Positions 30,428-41,179 of a stretch of DNA of 64,000 nt are shown in pieces. Numbering within the stretch: position 1 is the first letter of the stretch; the number at the start of each line of letters is the position of its first letter. A model generated the notes under the pieces. That model saw only the letters and a program-made list of their open reading frames with translations, had not been told where the DNA came from and did no database searches. Source of the stretch: Acinetobacter calcoaceticus (GTDB taxonomy: Bacteria > Pseudomonadota > Gammaproteobacteria > Pseudomonadales > Moraxellaceae); NCBI RefSeq assembly GCF_900520355.1, contig NZ_LS999521.1, positions 2,790,001 through 2,854,000 of the forward strand, in the 5' to 3' direction. A program made the translations under genes and the position numbers.

Positions 30428-31771
30428 TTAGAAAATACCTTGAGCAAGCATTGCATCAGCCACTTTTACGAAACCTGCAATATTGGCACCATCCACATAG
30501 TTAACTGTACCGTCTTCTTTGGTACCGTATCTTACGCAATTGGCATGAATGTCTTTCATAATTGCATGTAGACGCTCATCGACCTCAGCATGTGTCCAGC
30601 TTAAACGAATTGCATTTTGAGACATTTCTAAACCAGACGTTGCTACACCGCCCGCATTTGAGGCTTTTCCTGGTGCATACAAAATTTTAGCTTCGATAAA
30701 GTGTTCAACTGCTTCAAGTGTAGATGGCATATTAGCGCCTTCAGCGACGCAAATTACGCCATTTGCAATAAGCGTTTTAGCATCTTCACCAGTTAATTCA
30801 TTTTGCGTAGCACATGGTAAAGCAATATCAACAGGAATATGCCAAGGGGTTTTACCTTCAAAATATTCAAACCCATGTTTAGAAGCAAATTCAGAAATAC
30901 GGCCACGTTTAATATTTTTAAGATTCATGACTTCAGTAAGCAATTCATCTGTAAAACCATTTTTTACATAAACTGTTCCGTTAGAGTCAGACAAAGTAAC
31001 AACTTTTGCCCCTAAGAACATAGCCTTCTCTGCCGCATATTGCGCAACATTACCTGAACCAGAAACAGACACTGTTTTACCAACGAAAGACTGCCCACGC
31101 GCTTTGAGCATTTCTTCTGCAAAATAAACGGTACCATAGCCAGTTGCTTCAGGACGCATTAAGCTACCACCAAATGAAATTCCCTTACCGGTAAAGACAC
31201 AAGTGGTGTCATTACTCAGCTTTTTCATCATGCCTGCCATATAACCGACTTCACGTGCCCCTACTCCAATATCTCCCGCAGGAATATCAGTATTTGGACC
31301 CAAATGACGGTACAGCTCAATCATTAATGCCTGACAGAATCGCATAATTTCAGCATCAGATTTTCCTTTAGGATCGAAATCTGAACCACCTTTCCCCCCA
31401 CCCATTGGTAAGGTTGTTAGTGAGTTTTTAAAAGTCTGCTCAAAACCTAAAAATTTTAAAATTGATAGATTGACCGATGGATGGAAACGCATTCCACCCT
31501 TGAATGGACCAATTGCTGAATTGTATTGAACACGGAAAGCTCGGTTAACTTGAGTCTGACCTTGATCATTCATCCATGAAACACGAAATTGAATAACTCG
31601 CTCTGGTTCAACAAGGCGTTCTAACAATCCCTGCTCTGCATACTCTGGATTTTTTTCAATAAAAGGCCACAAACTCGTCATGACCTCTTCGACAGCTTGC
31701 AAAAATTCAGGTTGATGCGGATCACGCGCTTGCACGTAATTCAGGAATTCATTCAGATTGTTGTATTTCAA
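30428..31771 (-). CDS. gdhA: NADP-type glutamate dehydrogenase
   Basis: A 447-residue enzyme that makes glutamate from 2-oxoglutarate and ammonia. Signatures: GGGKGGSDFDPKGKS (catalytic Lys region), NAD(P)-binding VSGSGNVAQYA, and EGANMPSTLEA. I chose TTG 31771: it has GAGG eight bases upstream and gives a start (MKYNNLNEFLNYVQARDP) that aligns with E. coli GdhA and the same 447-residue length. The ATG at 31831 would add 20 residues with no ribosome binding site. Confidence 0.93.
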   Translation of the reverse strand: MKYNNLNEFLNYVQARDPHQPEFLQAVEEVMTSLWPFIEKNPEYAEQGLLERLVEPERVIQFRVSWMNDQGQTQVNRAFRVQYNSAIGPFKGGMRFHPSVNLSILKFLGFEQTFKNSLTTLPMGGGKGGSDFDPKGKSDAEIMRFCQALMIELYRHLGPNTDIPAGDIGVGAREVGYMAGMMKKLSNDTTCVFTGKGISFGGSLMRPEATGYGTVYFAEEMLKARGQSFVGKTVSVSGSGNVAQYAAEKAMFLGAKVVTLSDSNGTVYVKNGFTDELLTEVMNLKNIKRGRISEFASKHGFEYFEGKTPWHIPVDIALPCATQNELTGEDAKTLIANGVICVAEGANMPSTLEAVEHFIEAKILYAPGKASNAGGVATSGLEMSQNAIRLSWTHAEVDERLHAIMKDIHANCVRYGTKEDGTVNYVDGANIAGFVKVADAMLAQGIF

Positions 31772-32103
31772 TGCACGGTCCTCAGCATAGTCATGAATTA
31801 AATTGGTGCAATACATTATTAAATGCATCATTTAGCAGCAAAATATTAAATCTCTTTCCATCAATTTTAACAATAGTTATTTTAAATTATTTTATTTATC
31901 TTAATTATCAAAAGCTTATTTTTAGAAAAACTACTTAAAGATAAGAAATAGTAATTTAACTTTTCACTTTTATTGATCTATTATTGTGCAATATAAGCTA
32001 CATTTTAGGTCAATTAAAAACCCGATAAATTCGTTAAAATCCATTGACCTTACTTAGGTTTTTCTTCATTATCGCATCGTTTTAACCGAGCTATTTGCCC
32101 ACT
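31772..32103. other. Divergent intergenic region gdhA/rnfB
   Basis: Very AT-rich, no ORF. It must hold the promoters of both divergent genes; I could not pick a clear -35/-10 pair and see no terminator. Confidence 0.5.
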
Positions 32104-32895
32104 ATGAATTCATCTATTTCTCTCATACGCGAGATTGATGCGTTATTACCACAAACACAATGTGGTCTATGTGGACATCGTGATGGATGTCTACCCTACG
32201 CAAAGTCGATTGCTGAAGGTGAAGAAGCAAATAAATGTGTTCCAGGTGGACAACCTGTTGCTGATGCACTCGCAAATCTATTAAATCGTCCTCTATTAAC
32301 CGCTGAAACTAGCGTATGGCCTGTACAAACGGATGGTCGTCCACAGCGAATGAAAGCGATTATTCGTGAGGATGAATGTATTGGCTGCACCAAATGTATT
32401 AGTGCTTGCCCTGTAGATGCTATTATTGGCAGTGGTAAGCTCATGCATACCATTTTGACCGACTTATGCACGGGTTGTGAGTTATGCATTCCACCTTGTC
32501 CAGTAGACTGCATTGATCTGGTTGAAGACACACAAGCCTTACCCAATGAACAACAGCGTGCCGCAGAACAAAATGATTTAAGGCAACGCTACTACTCACA
32601 TATTCAACGTGAAGAAAAGCGTCGCAGTCACCGTAAAGGGCCTGTGGTACGTGCTGAAATTGATACTCAACTGTTTGCGCAGTTTTCTCAGGCACTTGAT
32701 GAACTACCTTCTATTGAACTCATCGAAAAACCCAAAGAAGCTGTGTTAACTGATGCGAAAACTACAATTGAGTTAGCCAAAATCCGCACCCAAATTAAGA
32801 AACTGGAAAAACAGCTCGATGTGCGTGAAGACGCAAAAAAACGTCTTCAACTCGAAGAACTACAACAGCAACTCATGCAATTACAGGAGGTCTGA
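32104..32895 (+). CDS. rnfB: RnfB-like iron-sulfur protein, stand-alone
   Basis: A 263-residue protein. The N-terminal four-Cys cluster motif ([19 protein letters not shown] with a later Cys in NKCVPGG) is the RnfB type. Then come two ferredoxin motifs, [12 protein letters not shown] and [12 protein letters not shown]. The C-terminal about 90 residues are a charged coiled coil. The usual N-terminal membrane helix of RnfB is missing and no other rnf genes are adjacent. It is coupled to nth (TGA immediately followed by ATG), the partner at the end of E. coli rsx operon. The electron partner is unknown. Confidence 0.82.
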   Translation: MNSSISLIREIDALLPQTQCGLCGHRDGCLPYAKSIAEGEEANKCVPGGQPVADALANLLNRPLLTAETSVWPVQTDGRPQRMKAIIREDECIGCTKCISACPVDAIIGSGKLMHTILTDLCTGCELCIPPCPVDCIDLVEDTQALPNEQQRAAEQNDLRQRYYSHIQREEKRRSHRKGPVVRAEIDTQLFAQFSQALDELPSIELIEKPKEAVLTDAKTTIELAKIRTQIKKLEKQLDVREDAKKRLQLEELQQQLMQLQEV

Positions 32896-33585
32896 ATGGC
32901 TGTCAAAAATATGACGAAAAAGCAGATTCAAATTTTCTTTGAACGCCTTCGCGAACAACGGCCGTCTCCTCAAACCGAGTTAAAATACTCATCCTCTTTT
33001 GAGTTACTCATTGCAGTTATGTTGTCAGCTCAAGCCACCGACGTAAGTGTGAATAAGGCAACTGATAAACTTTACCCAGTGGCGAACACGGCTGAGAAAA
33101 TCTATAACTTGGGCGTAGATGGCTTAAAGGAATATATTAAAACAATTGGTCTTTATAACGCTAAAGCCGAAAATGTCATTAAGACCTGTAAGATTTTAAT
33201 GGAGCAATTTAACGGTGAAGTTCCAAGCAACAGAAAAGACTTAGAGGCCTTGCCAGGTGTGGGGCGTAAAACCGCAAATGTTGTTTTAAATACAGCTTTC
33301 GGACAACCTACCATGGCCGTCGATACGCATATTTTTCGAGTTGGAAATCGAACTGGCTTAGCCTTAGGTAAAAATGTACTTGAAGTTGAGCACCGTTTAA
33401 TTAAGGTCATTCCTAAAGAATTTATTTTAGATTCACATCACTGGCTCATATTACATGGCCGTTATTGTTGTATAGCTCGTAAACCTAAATGTTCTGAATG
33501 TGTGGTTGCTGATGTTTGTAACTGGCCTGACCGTTTTGAATTTGGCGCGCAAAAACAAATTGCTATTAAAAATATTGAAACTTAA
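32896..33585 (+). CDS. nth: Endonuclease III
   Basis: A 229-residue DNA glycosylase/AP lyase that removes oxidised pyrimidines. The HhH-GPD core reads LPGVGRKTANVVLNTAFG with the catalytic Lys, followed by VDTHIFRV with the catalytic Asp. The C-terminal iron-sulfur loop is C-X6-C-X2-C-X5-C in CIARKPKCSECVVADVC. Slightly longer than E. coli Nth (211) because of a C-terminal extension. Translation starts right after rnfB stops. Confidence 0.95.
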   Translation: MAVKNMTKKQIQIFFERLREQRPSPQTELKYSSSFELLIAVMLSAQATDVSVNKATDKLYPVANTAEKIYNLGVDGLKEYIKTIGLYNAKAENVIKTCKILMEQFNGEVPSNRKDLEALPGVGRKTANVVLNTAFGQPTMAVDTHIFRVGNRTGLALGKNVLEVEHRLIKVIPKEFILDSHHWLILHGRYCCIARKPKCSECVVADVCNWPDRFEFGAQKQIAIKNIET

Positions 33586-33622
33586 AAATATGGTTGGGTA
33601 TGTTACCTATACCCAATCAATC

Positions 33623-33760
33623 TTACTTTAGACGCTTTTTCTGATTACGCTCTTCTTTTGCTTGTTTTTGTACCTGCCTAAGCATTTTATAGCTCTGATA
33701 ACCCAAAAATATGACGAGTGCCAGACTTAGCAATACCACCAAAATCAATATGATTTTCAT
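33623..33760 (-). CDS. 45-residue membrane protein with basic tail
   Basis: ATG 33760 with AGGAG seven bases upstream, ending TAA at 33623-33625. The N-terminal helix (IILILVVLLSLALVIFLGYQ) spans the membrane; the rest (MLRQVQKQAKEERNQKKRL) is a basic coiled coil in the cytoplasm. Ideal ribosome binding site and composition support a real small gene between nth and adk. Function unknown. Confidence 0.65.
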   Translation of the reverse strand: MKIILILVVLLSLALVIFLGYQSYKMLRQVQKQAKEERNQKKRLK

Positions 33761-33789
33761 ATTGTTCTCCTGCACTGAGTGAAAGAAAA

Positions 33790-33810
33790 GAGCCCTCATG
33801 ATGAGAGCTC
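33790..33810 (-). terminator. adk terminator
   Basis: On the minus strand GAGCTCTC pairs with GAGGGCTC, then TTTTC follows. It lies 23 bp after adk. Confidence 0.7.
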
Positions 33811-33832
33811 CTTGTCACAAATAATATTTTAA

Positions 33833-34501
<669 letters not shown>

Positions 34502-34572
34502 TTAAAACAATGAATGTGAAGCCTGGCAGAAAAAGTCTCGTTAATCTTCAATAGATTCTGCCCGACGTCGAA

Positions 34573-35886
34573 TTATAAGAAAGCCACAAACAAATGTATT
34601 GTACCAGCAATAAATCCGGTTACCCCACCTAATACAATAAGAATCCACTCATCCTCCTGAAATGCAGGACGCAATAAATTCTGAAACTCTTTTGGTGTCA
34701 GTTCGCGAATACGCTCTTTAAACATTTGAAAAATCTTCTGTGCCCGGCTTGCGTTTAGTGCAGGGTCACATACGGGTCCCATCGTAATTTCAATTGAACG
34801 ATCAATCAAGTCCGTCTTTAATCTTGCGTACTCTCTAGGTCCTAAAGAAAGCTGTAAAGATGTACGAACTAACGGTGTTTCCATAATTTCATTAATATGA
34901 CGTTTTACAATGCGGCGGGTTTTATCTTTACGCGGCCCGTACATCATTTCGGTCATAATCGATTTTAACGTAATCAGATCTTCTGTTACTACGCTTGAAA
35001 ACACATCAGAGACTTCCTCTTGACGCTTCATAAAAGCACCTTGGACATTATAAGTCCCAATTCGAAGTACTGGTACAATCCAAGGGAACTTACGATCTTT
35101 TGTTAACCTAAAAATCTGTGGGTAACGAATATAATGTGGTTCAAGAGGGTTAAACACCATCCAGATTGCAATCCAGTTCGTTAAAAAACCCCAAATCGCA
35201 GCCCAAAACGGGACTGTCCAGTGCCAAGGTACGACAAACCAAACAATCATTTGGAAAATACCAAAGAACATCCCAATTAAAGCGCTAATATGCCAAATAA
35301 AGTTGATTTCTTTTTGTCCAACTTTTAAGAACATGCGTACCATCAAACGGCGGTCACCTTCCATCTGAGTCACGACCATTTCACGCATATTAACCAGTGA
35401 CTCGACGTTCATGGTCAGCTCAGTCACTAATTCTCTTAATACACCTGGTAATTGTTTATGTGCCTGAGCATAAATACGGCGTTTAATTGAATAAGGTAAG
35501 TTTTCCCAAAGCACAGCATTACGATCAATCATGACTTCATCAATCAGATGCTCAAGTTCAAACCCAACCTGCTCACCAATAATGCGTGCCATATCTTCAG
35601 GATCCATTGCTTCTAAAAATTCACGCAATGAACCTAATTTAGATAAAGTATTGTCGGTAATAATGCCCGAGATACGCCCGGCTTTACGTGGCACAATGCC
35701 TTGCCAACCGACTGGTAATGGACCTAAGTGGAAACCCCAAAATTTGATTGGGTAGAACACCATTTTTAAAGCCATCCATACGTGTGCCCATGTGACAAAG
35801 GCAGTAACTGGAATAATACTTAAAACGGCCCAAAAATCAGGTCTGTGTAAAAAGGTCTGCCACAATCCACTGACGTACTCTAACAT
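34573..35886 (-). CDS. DUF445 family membrane protein
   Basis: A 437-residue protein with predicted membrane helices at the N-terminus (VLSIIPVTAFVTWAHVWMAL), in the middle (FIWHISALIGMFFGIFQMIV and WAAIWGFLTNWIAIWMVF), and at the C-terminus (ILIVLGGVTGFIAGTIHLFV). The GFLTNWIAIWMVFNPLEP motif is the DUF445 (YheB/YjiN) core. The function of this family is unknown. It lies 86 bp upstream of adk in the same direction. Confidence 0.85.
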   Translation of the reverse strand: MLEYVSGLWQTFLHRPDFWAVLSIIPVTAFVTWAHVWMALKMVFYPIKFWGFHLGPLPVGWQGIVPRKAGRISGIITDNTLSKLGSLREFLEAMDPEDMARIIGEQVGFELEHLIDEVMIDRNAVLWENLPYSIKRRIYAQAHKQLPGVLRELVTELTMNVESLVNMREMVVTQMEGDRRLMVRMFLKVGQKEINFIWHISALIGMFFGIFQMIVWFVVPWHWTVPFWAAIWGFLTNWIAIWMVFNPLEPHYIRYPQIFRLTKDRKFPWIVPVLRIGTYNVQGAFMKRQEEVSDVFSSVVTEDLITLKSIMTEMMYGPRKDKTRRIVKRHINEIMETPLVRTSLQLSLGPREYARLKTDLIDRSIEITMGPVCDPALNASRAQKIFQMFKERIRELTPKEFQNLLRPAFQEDEWILIVLGGVTGFIAGTIHLFVAFL

Positions 35887-35947
35887 GTAAGACTCTCGTA
35901 TTTATTTGTGCTCTGCTTATGGCGAGTTAACGATAAACTGCTTTGTT

Positions 35948-36466
35948 TTATAAACCAAAACTTAGAGAATAAGAAAATTGAATTTGTGGTTTAGTATCTG
36001 CGGCAACATTTCCATTTTGGTCAGTCAACTTTTCCGCTGCACCAATACCCACACTAAAAGTGCTAATTCTTTCTGAATTCAACAATACATAGGCTAAATC
36101 GACACCAGCGCCTAAACGCGATTTATAATCTCCATCGACCTCTTTACTATCGAGATGCCCAGCATAAAAACCGATATAGTAACCATTTTTATCTGTGCCG
36201 GTAAGATAATAAGGATATCGAAACCCGACTTGGCCACCAGCAGTTTTGTCACCATTCAAAAAAGCGCCAACTTTTGCATAGGCAATACCATAAGGGTTTA
36301 CCCATTCACCGTTTAGATGTAATAGTTTTTGTGTAAAACCTGCGCCCACATTCCACGTAGATGCTGTATGTCCTGCTAATTTTGCTTCTGGAAGAAACGA
36401 ATAGTCTTGAGCATGAGCCCAACTACTTACCGTCAAAACTGCAAGTAAGGGATAAATTTTTCTCAT
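35948..36466 (-). CDS. YfaZ-like outer membrane beta-barrel protein
   Basis: A 172-residue precursor from ATG 36466 (another ATG is at 36478). Signal peptide MRKIYPLLAVLTVSSWAHA, then about 150 residues of alternating Gly/aromatic strands (GYYIGFYAGH, GVDLAYVLL, PQIQFSYSLSFGL ending in Leu after an aromatic-rich strand). This resembles YfaZ-type small outer membrane barrels. Function unknown; surface-exposed protein likely. Confidence 0.65.
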   Translation of the reverse strand: MRKIYPLLAVLTVSSWAHAQDYSFLPEAKLAGHTASTWNVGAGFTQKLLHLNGEWVNPYGIAYAKVGAFLNGDKTAGGQVGFRYPYYLTGTDKNGYYIGFYAGHLDSKEVDGDYKSRLGAGVDLAYVLLNSERISTFSVGIGAAEKLTDQNGNVAADTKPQIQFSYSLSFGL

Positions 36467-36701
36467 TATTTTCTCCATTTTCCCTAATCGTATTGTGAGA
36501 ACAACCCTATTCTATTGAATGAGAGACTTTAACAGAATTATTTTGCTTCTTATATACAAGTATCTACAATTTTATTGTCTGCAAAGTCAAAACGTATCTT
36601 ATTAAAAGGCAATGAAACTTTGAAAATTATGCAATATTTTAAGCTCTCTTGCGTTAGAATAAGCAGCTATTTTTCTACCCTATGTCATTAAGTCGATCCT
36701 T

Positions 36702-38702
36702 ATGAAGCAGCACTTTCCTTTAAAAGATATCCAGCAAGAAAAGCGCATTTATCGAGGACGAATCTTTTTTGCCGTAGGTCTGGTTATCATTTGCTTATTA
36801 GTGTTGATTAGCCGATACGCTTATTTGCAAATTTTTCACTACGACGAATTCTCTACCGCATCTGACAAAAACCGAATTCGTTTGCAGCCACTTCCACCTG
36901 CTCGTGGTTATATCTATGACCGAAATGGTGTATTACTTGCAGATAATTATCCTGTTTTTACAGCAACTTTAAGTAAAACAGATGTAGAAGATGCCGACCA
37001 TGTTGTTGAGCAGCTACAGCCTATTTTAGATCTAACACAAGAAGATATTGATCGTTTTAAAAGTCGTATAAAAACTGCTCGAAAAACTGAACGTGTCGCA
37101 ATTAAACTTAATCTAACCGAAGCCAATATTGCCAAGTTCAGTGAAGCTAAATATAAATTTCCCGGCGTAAGAATCGAAACACAAATGACCCGTTATTATC
37201 CGCATGGTGAGTTATTTGCTCACGTGATTGGTTATGTAGGGCGTATTAACGATAAAGAATTAAAAAGTATTGATAAAGATTTATATGCTGGAACCAACCT
37301 GATTGGAAAGATTGGTGTTGAAAAAAGCTATGAAGATTTGCTACACGGAACACCGGGTTATGAGTCTGTAGAAGCAGATGCCCACAGTAATATATTGCGC
37401 CATTTAGGCCGTAAAGACCCCACTCGCGGGAATGACCTGTATTTATCTTTAGATTATGGTTTACAGGCGGTTGCGTCTCAACAGCTCGCAGGCCGTCGTG
37501 GTGCTATTGTCGCCATTGACCCTCGTACTGGCGAAATTCTGGCTTTAGTATCTAGTCCAAGTTTCAACCCTAATTTATTTGTGACTGGTATTAACCATAA
37601 AGATTATAGTTCTTTACGTGATAGTTTAGATCAACCACTTTATAACCGTGCTGTACAAGGTGCATATCCACCCGGTTCTACCATTAAACCAATGGAAGCC
37701 ATGGGCGGTTTACACTACGGTATTGTAAACTGGTCAACAGCAATTTCTGACCCGGGTTACTTCCATTTACCCGGTGATTCTCATAAATTCCGCGACTGGA
37801 AAAAATCTGGTCATGGCATCGTGAACATGCATAAAGCCATTATTATGTCATGTGATACCTATTTTTATATTCTTGCCCATCAAATGGGTATTGATCAAAT
37901 GAACCAATGGATGCGTCAATTTGGGTTCGGTCAAAAAACAGGTGTTGATTTACCAAGTGAAAGTGAAGGTCTTTATCCAAATCCTGAATGGAAAATGCGT
38001 ACTCGCAAAGCCAAATGGATGAAGGGTGAAACTATTTCTGTAAGTATTGGTCAAGGTGCGTTTACAGCTACCCCTTTACAACTTGCTATGGCGACTGCAA
38101 TTACAGCCAATCATGGTTCTCATGTCACACCTCACGTTTTACGTTCAACTCATGGTGCAAAACCATTTACCGTTCGTAATGCGCCTGATGGCAAAATCAA
38201 TTTCAACGGAACGGATGAAGACTGGATTCAAATGCGCGATGCCATGGTTGATGTAATTCAATCAGGTACTGGCCGAGGCATTCGTACACCTCTCTATCAA
38301 ATTGCAGGAAAGACAGGAACTGCGCAGGTTAAAAGTATTGCACAGGGTAAACGTTACAATGAATCAGCCCTAAGCGAACGCCAACTTGACCATGGTTTAT
38401 TCGTTGGCTTTGCACCAGCCGACAAACCAGAAATTGCGATTGCGGTGATTTGGGAAAATGGTCGTCATGGGGGTTCTGCTGCCCAACTAGCAAAACCTAT
38501 TTTTGATTATTGGTTATTAACTCGTAAGAAAAACCCGATTCGACCAGCAAATCATCAAGTTAATGGTGGATTGATGACCGCAGGAATTAAGCCAGGTGAA
38601 CTCTCAAACGGCGGTGAAAGCTCTAGTCCAGCACCAGCCACCTCAGCATCAACACCACAAGCTACACCAGCTCGCTCTGCAACGAATGAGGTTGAGGATT
38701 AA
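36702..38702 (+). CDS. mrdA: Penicillin-binding protein 2
   Basis: A 666-residue peptidoglycan transpeptidase of the elongasome that keeps rod shape. One N-terminal membrane helix (about 21-42) is followed by a pedestal domain with ARGYIYDRNGVLLADN. The catalytic SxxK motif is PPGSTIKP (Ser326, Lys329), the second motif is SCD in IIMSCDTYF, and KTG is at 537-539 (GKTGTAQV). The C-terminal about 50 residues are a Ser/Thr/Pro/Ala-rich tail. It shares one base with rsmD (TAATG). Confidence 0.96.
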   Translation: MKQHFPLKDIQQEKRIYRGRIFFAVGLVIICLLVLISRYAYLQIFHYDEFSTASDKNRIRLQPLPPARGYIYDRNGVLLADNYPVFTATLSKTDVEDADHVVEQLQPILDLTQEDIDRFKSRIKTARKTERVAIKLNLTEANIAKFSEAKYKFPGVRIETQMTRYYPHGELFAHVIGYVGRINDKELKSIDKDLYAGTNLIGKIGVEKSYEDLLHGTPGYESVEADAHSNILRHLGRKDPTRGNDLYLSLDYGLQAVASQQLAGRRGAIVAIDPRTGEILALVSSPSFNPNLFVTGINHKDYSSLRDSLDQPLYNRAVQGAYPPGSTIKPMEAMGGLHYGIVNWSTAISDPGYFHLPGDSHKFRDWKKSGHGIVNMHKAIIMSCDTYFYILAHQMGIDQMNQWMRQFGFGQKTGVDLPSESEGLYPNPEWKMRTRKAKWMKGETISVSIGQGAFTATPLQLAMATAITANHGSHVTPHVLRSTHGAKPFTVRNAPDGKINFNGTDEDWIQMRDAMVDVIQSGTGRGIRTPLYQIAGKTGTAQVKSIAQGKRYNESALSERQLDHGLFVGFAPADKPEIAIAVIWENGRHGGSAAQLAKPIFDYWLLTRKKNPIRPANHQVNGGLMTAGIKPGELSNGGESSSPAPATSASTPQATPARSATNEVED

Positions 38703-39253
38703 TGAAAAATCAATTACGCATTATTGGTGGCGAATGGAAAAGAAGAGTACTTCCATTTGCCAGCATTGATGGTTTACGCCCAACGCCGGACCGTGTACGC
38801 GAGACTCTATTTAACTGGCTCATGTGGGATATTCAAAATACCCAAGTTCTTGATGTCTGCACAGGTTCAGGTGCTTTAGCTTTTGAAGCTCTGTCACGTG
38901 GTGCCGCTTCTGTTTATATGATTGAACCTGATAAAACTCAAGCACGTTTTTTAAAAGATAATATTCAATTATTAAAAGCTCAGAACTGTCATTTAATCAA
39001 TGCAACTGCACAACAAGCTTTACCCCGCTTAAAAGAGCAATTTGATGTTGTCTTTTTAGATCCACCTTATAGTCTTAATTTATGGCAAGAGCTTGCCGAA
39101 TTAGCAGACCCTCTCATTAAAACCAATGGTTATATTTATGTTGAAGCTGACCGTGATTTGTCCCAACTTCAACTTCCTACTACTTGGCAACAAGTCAAAA
39201 CAACCAAAGCCGGTATAGTTCACTCAGGTCTTTATCAGAAAGTAGCTAAATAA
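38702..39253 (+). CDS. rsmD: 16S rRNA (guanine-966-N2) methyltransferase RsmD
   Basis: A 183-residue SAM-dependent methyltransferase. RIIGGEWKRRVLPF and GLRPTPDRVRETLFNWL are the family N-terminus; SAM-binding VLDVCTGSGALAFEALSRGA; catalytic DPPY in FDVVFLDPPYSLN. It acts on the assembling small subunit. It is translationally coupled to mrdA. A bidirectional terminator follows. Confidence 0.95.
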   Translation: MKNQLRIIGGEWKRRVLPFASIDGLRPTPDRVRETLFNWLMWDIQNTQVLDVCTGSGALAFEALSRGAASVYMIEPDKTQARFLKDNIQLLKAQNCHLINATAQQALPRLKEQFDVVFLDPPYSLNLWQELAELADPLIKTNGYIYVEADRDLSQLQLPTTWQQVKTTKAGIVHSGLYQKVAK

Positions 39254-39277
39254 AAAGGTAGCCTAAAGCTACCTTTT
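39253..39277. terminator. Bidirectional terminator between rsmD and the urease operon
   Basis: AAAAGGTAGC and GCTACCTTTT form a 10-bp perfect stem around CTAAA; it serves both convergent transcripts. Confidence 0.85.
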
Positions 39278-39293
39278 ACCTATGAAGTTATAA

Positions 39294-39863
39294 CTAACTC
39301 AATCCAATAACAGCAACAATTGCCGCACAAGCACCTACAATTTTTTTGCCATAGGGCACATATCGTGTAAGCACAGCACCCAATGCTAGTCCACCACAGT
39401 AAATTAAAGCCATAGCTGTGACCATACCTGCAACCAAAGCAATAATATGCCCTGCATGCGATAGTTCTACGCCATGAGCCATACCATGAAAACTTGCAAG
39501 CAAAGCAGCGGCGATAGGTAAAACCTGATTTGATTTTGTCCATAGTGCAATTGCTGTCACAACTAAAGAAGCAACAATTCCATATTCAGCAATATTTGCA
39601 GGTACTAAACCTTGAGCACCGATTAAAAAGCCTACAATTAGGGTAACACTCAAAGTAATGATACCCGCAATTTTCCATTGTTTAGCTGCTGACCAGAGTA
39701 AAACACCAAAAGCTAAGGCCATGACTAAATGATCTAAACCAGTAAATGGATGAATAAAGCCTGCCATAAAACCCGAATGTGCATGGTCATGCCCTGGGTG
39801 TGCCATTGCAAGTGTAGGTAACAATGCAAGGAGCCCTATGCCCCATTTTTTAATGAAGTCCAT
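39294..39863 (-). CDS. ureJ: HupE/UreJ nickel transporter-like membrane protein
   Basis: A 189-residue membrane protein. A signal-like N-terminus is followed by HPGHDHAHSGFMAGFIHPFT, a His-rich motif typical of HupE/UreJ that likely binds nickel, then HLVMALAFGVL and five more hydrophobic helices, one with HGMAHG. It would bring nickel for urease. It is the last gene of the urease operon, 9 bp after ureG. Confidence 0.88.
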   Translation of the reverse strand: MDFIKKWGIGLLALLPTLAMAHPGHDHAHSGFMAGFIHPFTGLDHLVMALAFGVLLWSAAKQWKIAGIITLSVTLIVGFLIGAQGLVPANIAEYGIVASLVVTAIALWTKSNQVLPIAAALLASFHGMAHGVELSHAGHIIALVAGMVTAMALIYCGGLALGAVLTRYVPYGKKIVGACAAIVAVIGLS

Positions 39864-39872
39864 AATCTCTCC

Positions 39873-40487
39873 TTAAGCTTTAAACAGCCCTTGTTTCTCA
39901 ATAAATTGAATGATTTCTTCAAGACCATCTTGTGTTTTCATATTTGAAAATAAGAATGGCTTTTCCCCACGCATGCGTTTCGCATCTTGATCCATAACAT
40001 CAAGGTTTGCACCGACCATTGGTGCAAGGTCAGTTTTATTAATAATCAGTAAATCTGACTTGGTAATGCCTGGCCCACCTTTACGAGGGATTTTTTCTCC
40101 ACCCGCTACATCAATTACATATAGCGTTAAATCAGAAAGTTCCGGACTAAATGTAGCAGCCAAATTATCACCACCACTTTCAATAATAATGAGCTCTAAA
40201 CCTTCAAACTTTTCACATAAATCATCAATTGCAGCCAAATTAATTGAAGCATCTTCACGAATTGCAGTATGTGGGCAACCACCTGTTTCGACACCAACGA
40301 TACGATCTGGTGACATGGCTTCATGACGAGTTAAAAAATTGGAATCTTCTTTGGTATAAATATCATTCGTCACTACAGCCATATTGTATTTATTACGCAA
40401 AGCAAGGCATAAATTGAGCGTAAGTGCAGTTTTACCCGAACCTACCGGACCACCAATTCCGACCCTTAATGGACTACGTTCTGTCAT
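39873..40487 (-). CDS. ureG: Urease accessory GTPase UreG
   Basis: A 204-residue SIMIBI GTPase that powers nickel delivery to urease. P-loop [12 protein letters not shown]; a switch region with [13 protein letters not shown]; the nickel-binding CPH in [15 protein letters not shown]; and NKTD for guanine specificity. Standard length (205). It works in a complex with UreD, UreF and UreE encoded upstream. Confidence 0.97.
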   Translation of the reverse strand: MTERSPLRVGIGGPVGSGKTALTLNLCLALRNKYNMAVVTNDIYTKEDSNFLTRHEAMSPDRIVGVETGGCPHTAIREDASINLAAIDDLCEKFEGLELIIIESGGDNLAATFSPELSDLTLYVIDVAGGEKIPRKGGPGITKSDLLIINKTDLAPMVGANLDVMDQDAKRMRGEKPFLFSNMKTQDGLEEIIQFIEKQGLFKA

Positions 40488-40513
40488 GATTTTTATCCTT
40501 TTATTTCCTAAAA

Positions 40514-41179
40514 TTAAGATCTGAATAACCGTGAATATTGTGTTTCATGTTGCATACTCAACATGGCGTAACGAGGTAAAGCACTACTCAATTGCTCATC
40601 ATTAAGTTTTAAGGCTTTCTCTATCGCCTGTGGTACCAAACCATGTAAATGCCATAAAATTCTTTGTCCAGCCATTTGCCCTAAAGGTACGGTTTTTACC
40701 GCAGCCAGAACCTGATTTTCTAGAACAGTAAAAGTGTAGGCTGTAAGCACATCAGCGTCTTTAAGCTCAAGTCGACCACAGAGCTGTGCATAGACAGGCA
40801 CGAAACCAAACTGCTTTTTAACCTCAACCGTTTTTTTTAAAACATCTCTAATCCACGCATTTAAAGAAAATGCCAACTGCTGAGACTCTGCCAAAAGCTC
40901 TTTACTTTCTCGGCTTGCTCTATATAAATTTGCCCAAACCAAAAACTGATCTTGATCATCATGATGCTGCATGAGACGTTTCAGTACTGGCAGTTCAAAC
41001 CGCACTAGCAGCATTTCAAGCACTTCTTCGAAATAAGCAATTGCCGACGTTTCATCGTGTATTAAGCCAATATCAATGGCTGTTTCTACACCTTGTGAAT
41101 AACAATATGCTCCAACTGGCAATGCCGTAGAAGACAGTGTCAGCAATTGAAGTAATTGCGCTGCGTTATGAATGGACAT
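40514..41179 (-). CDS. ureF: Urease accessory protein UreF
   Basis: A 221-residue all-helical activator that controls UreG GTP hydrolysis in the urease activation complex. [21 protein letters not shown] is the family N-terminal signature, and [20 protein letters not shown] and [17 protein letters not shown] follow in the usual order. It overlaps ureE by 14 bp. Confidence 0.93.
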   Translation of the reverse strand: MSIHNAAQLLQLLTLSSTALPVGAYCYSQGVETAIDIGLIHDETSAIAYFEEVLEMLLVRFELPVLKRLMQHHDDQDQFLVWANLYRASRESKELLAESQQLAFSLNAWIRDVLKKTVEVKKQFGFVPVYAQLCGRLELKDADVLTAYTFTVLENQVLAAVKTVPLGQMAGQRILWHLHGLVPQAIEKALKLNDEQLSSALPRYAMLSMQHETQYSRLFRS

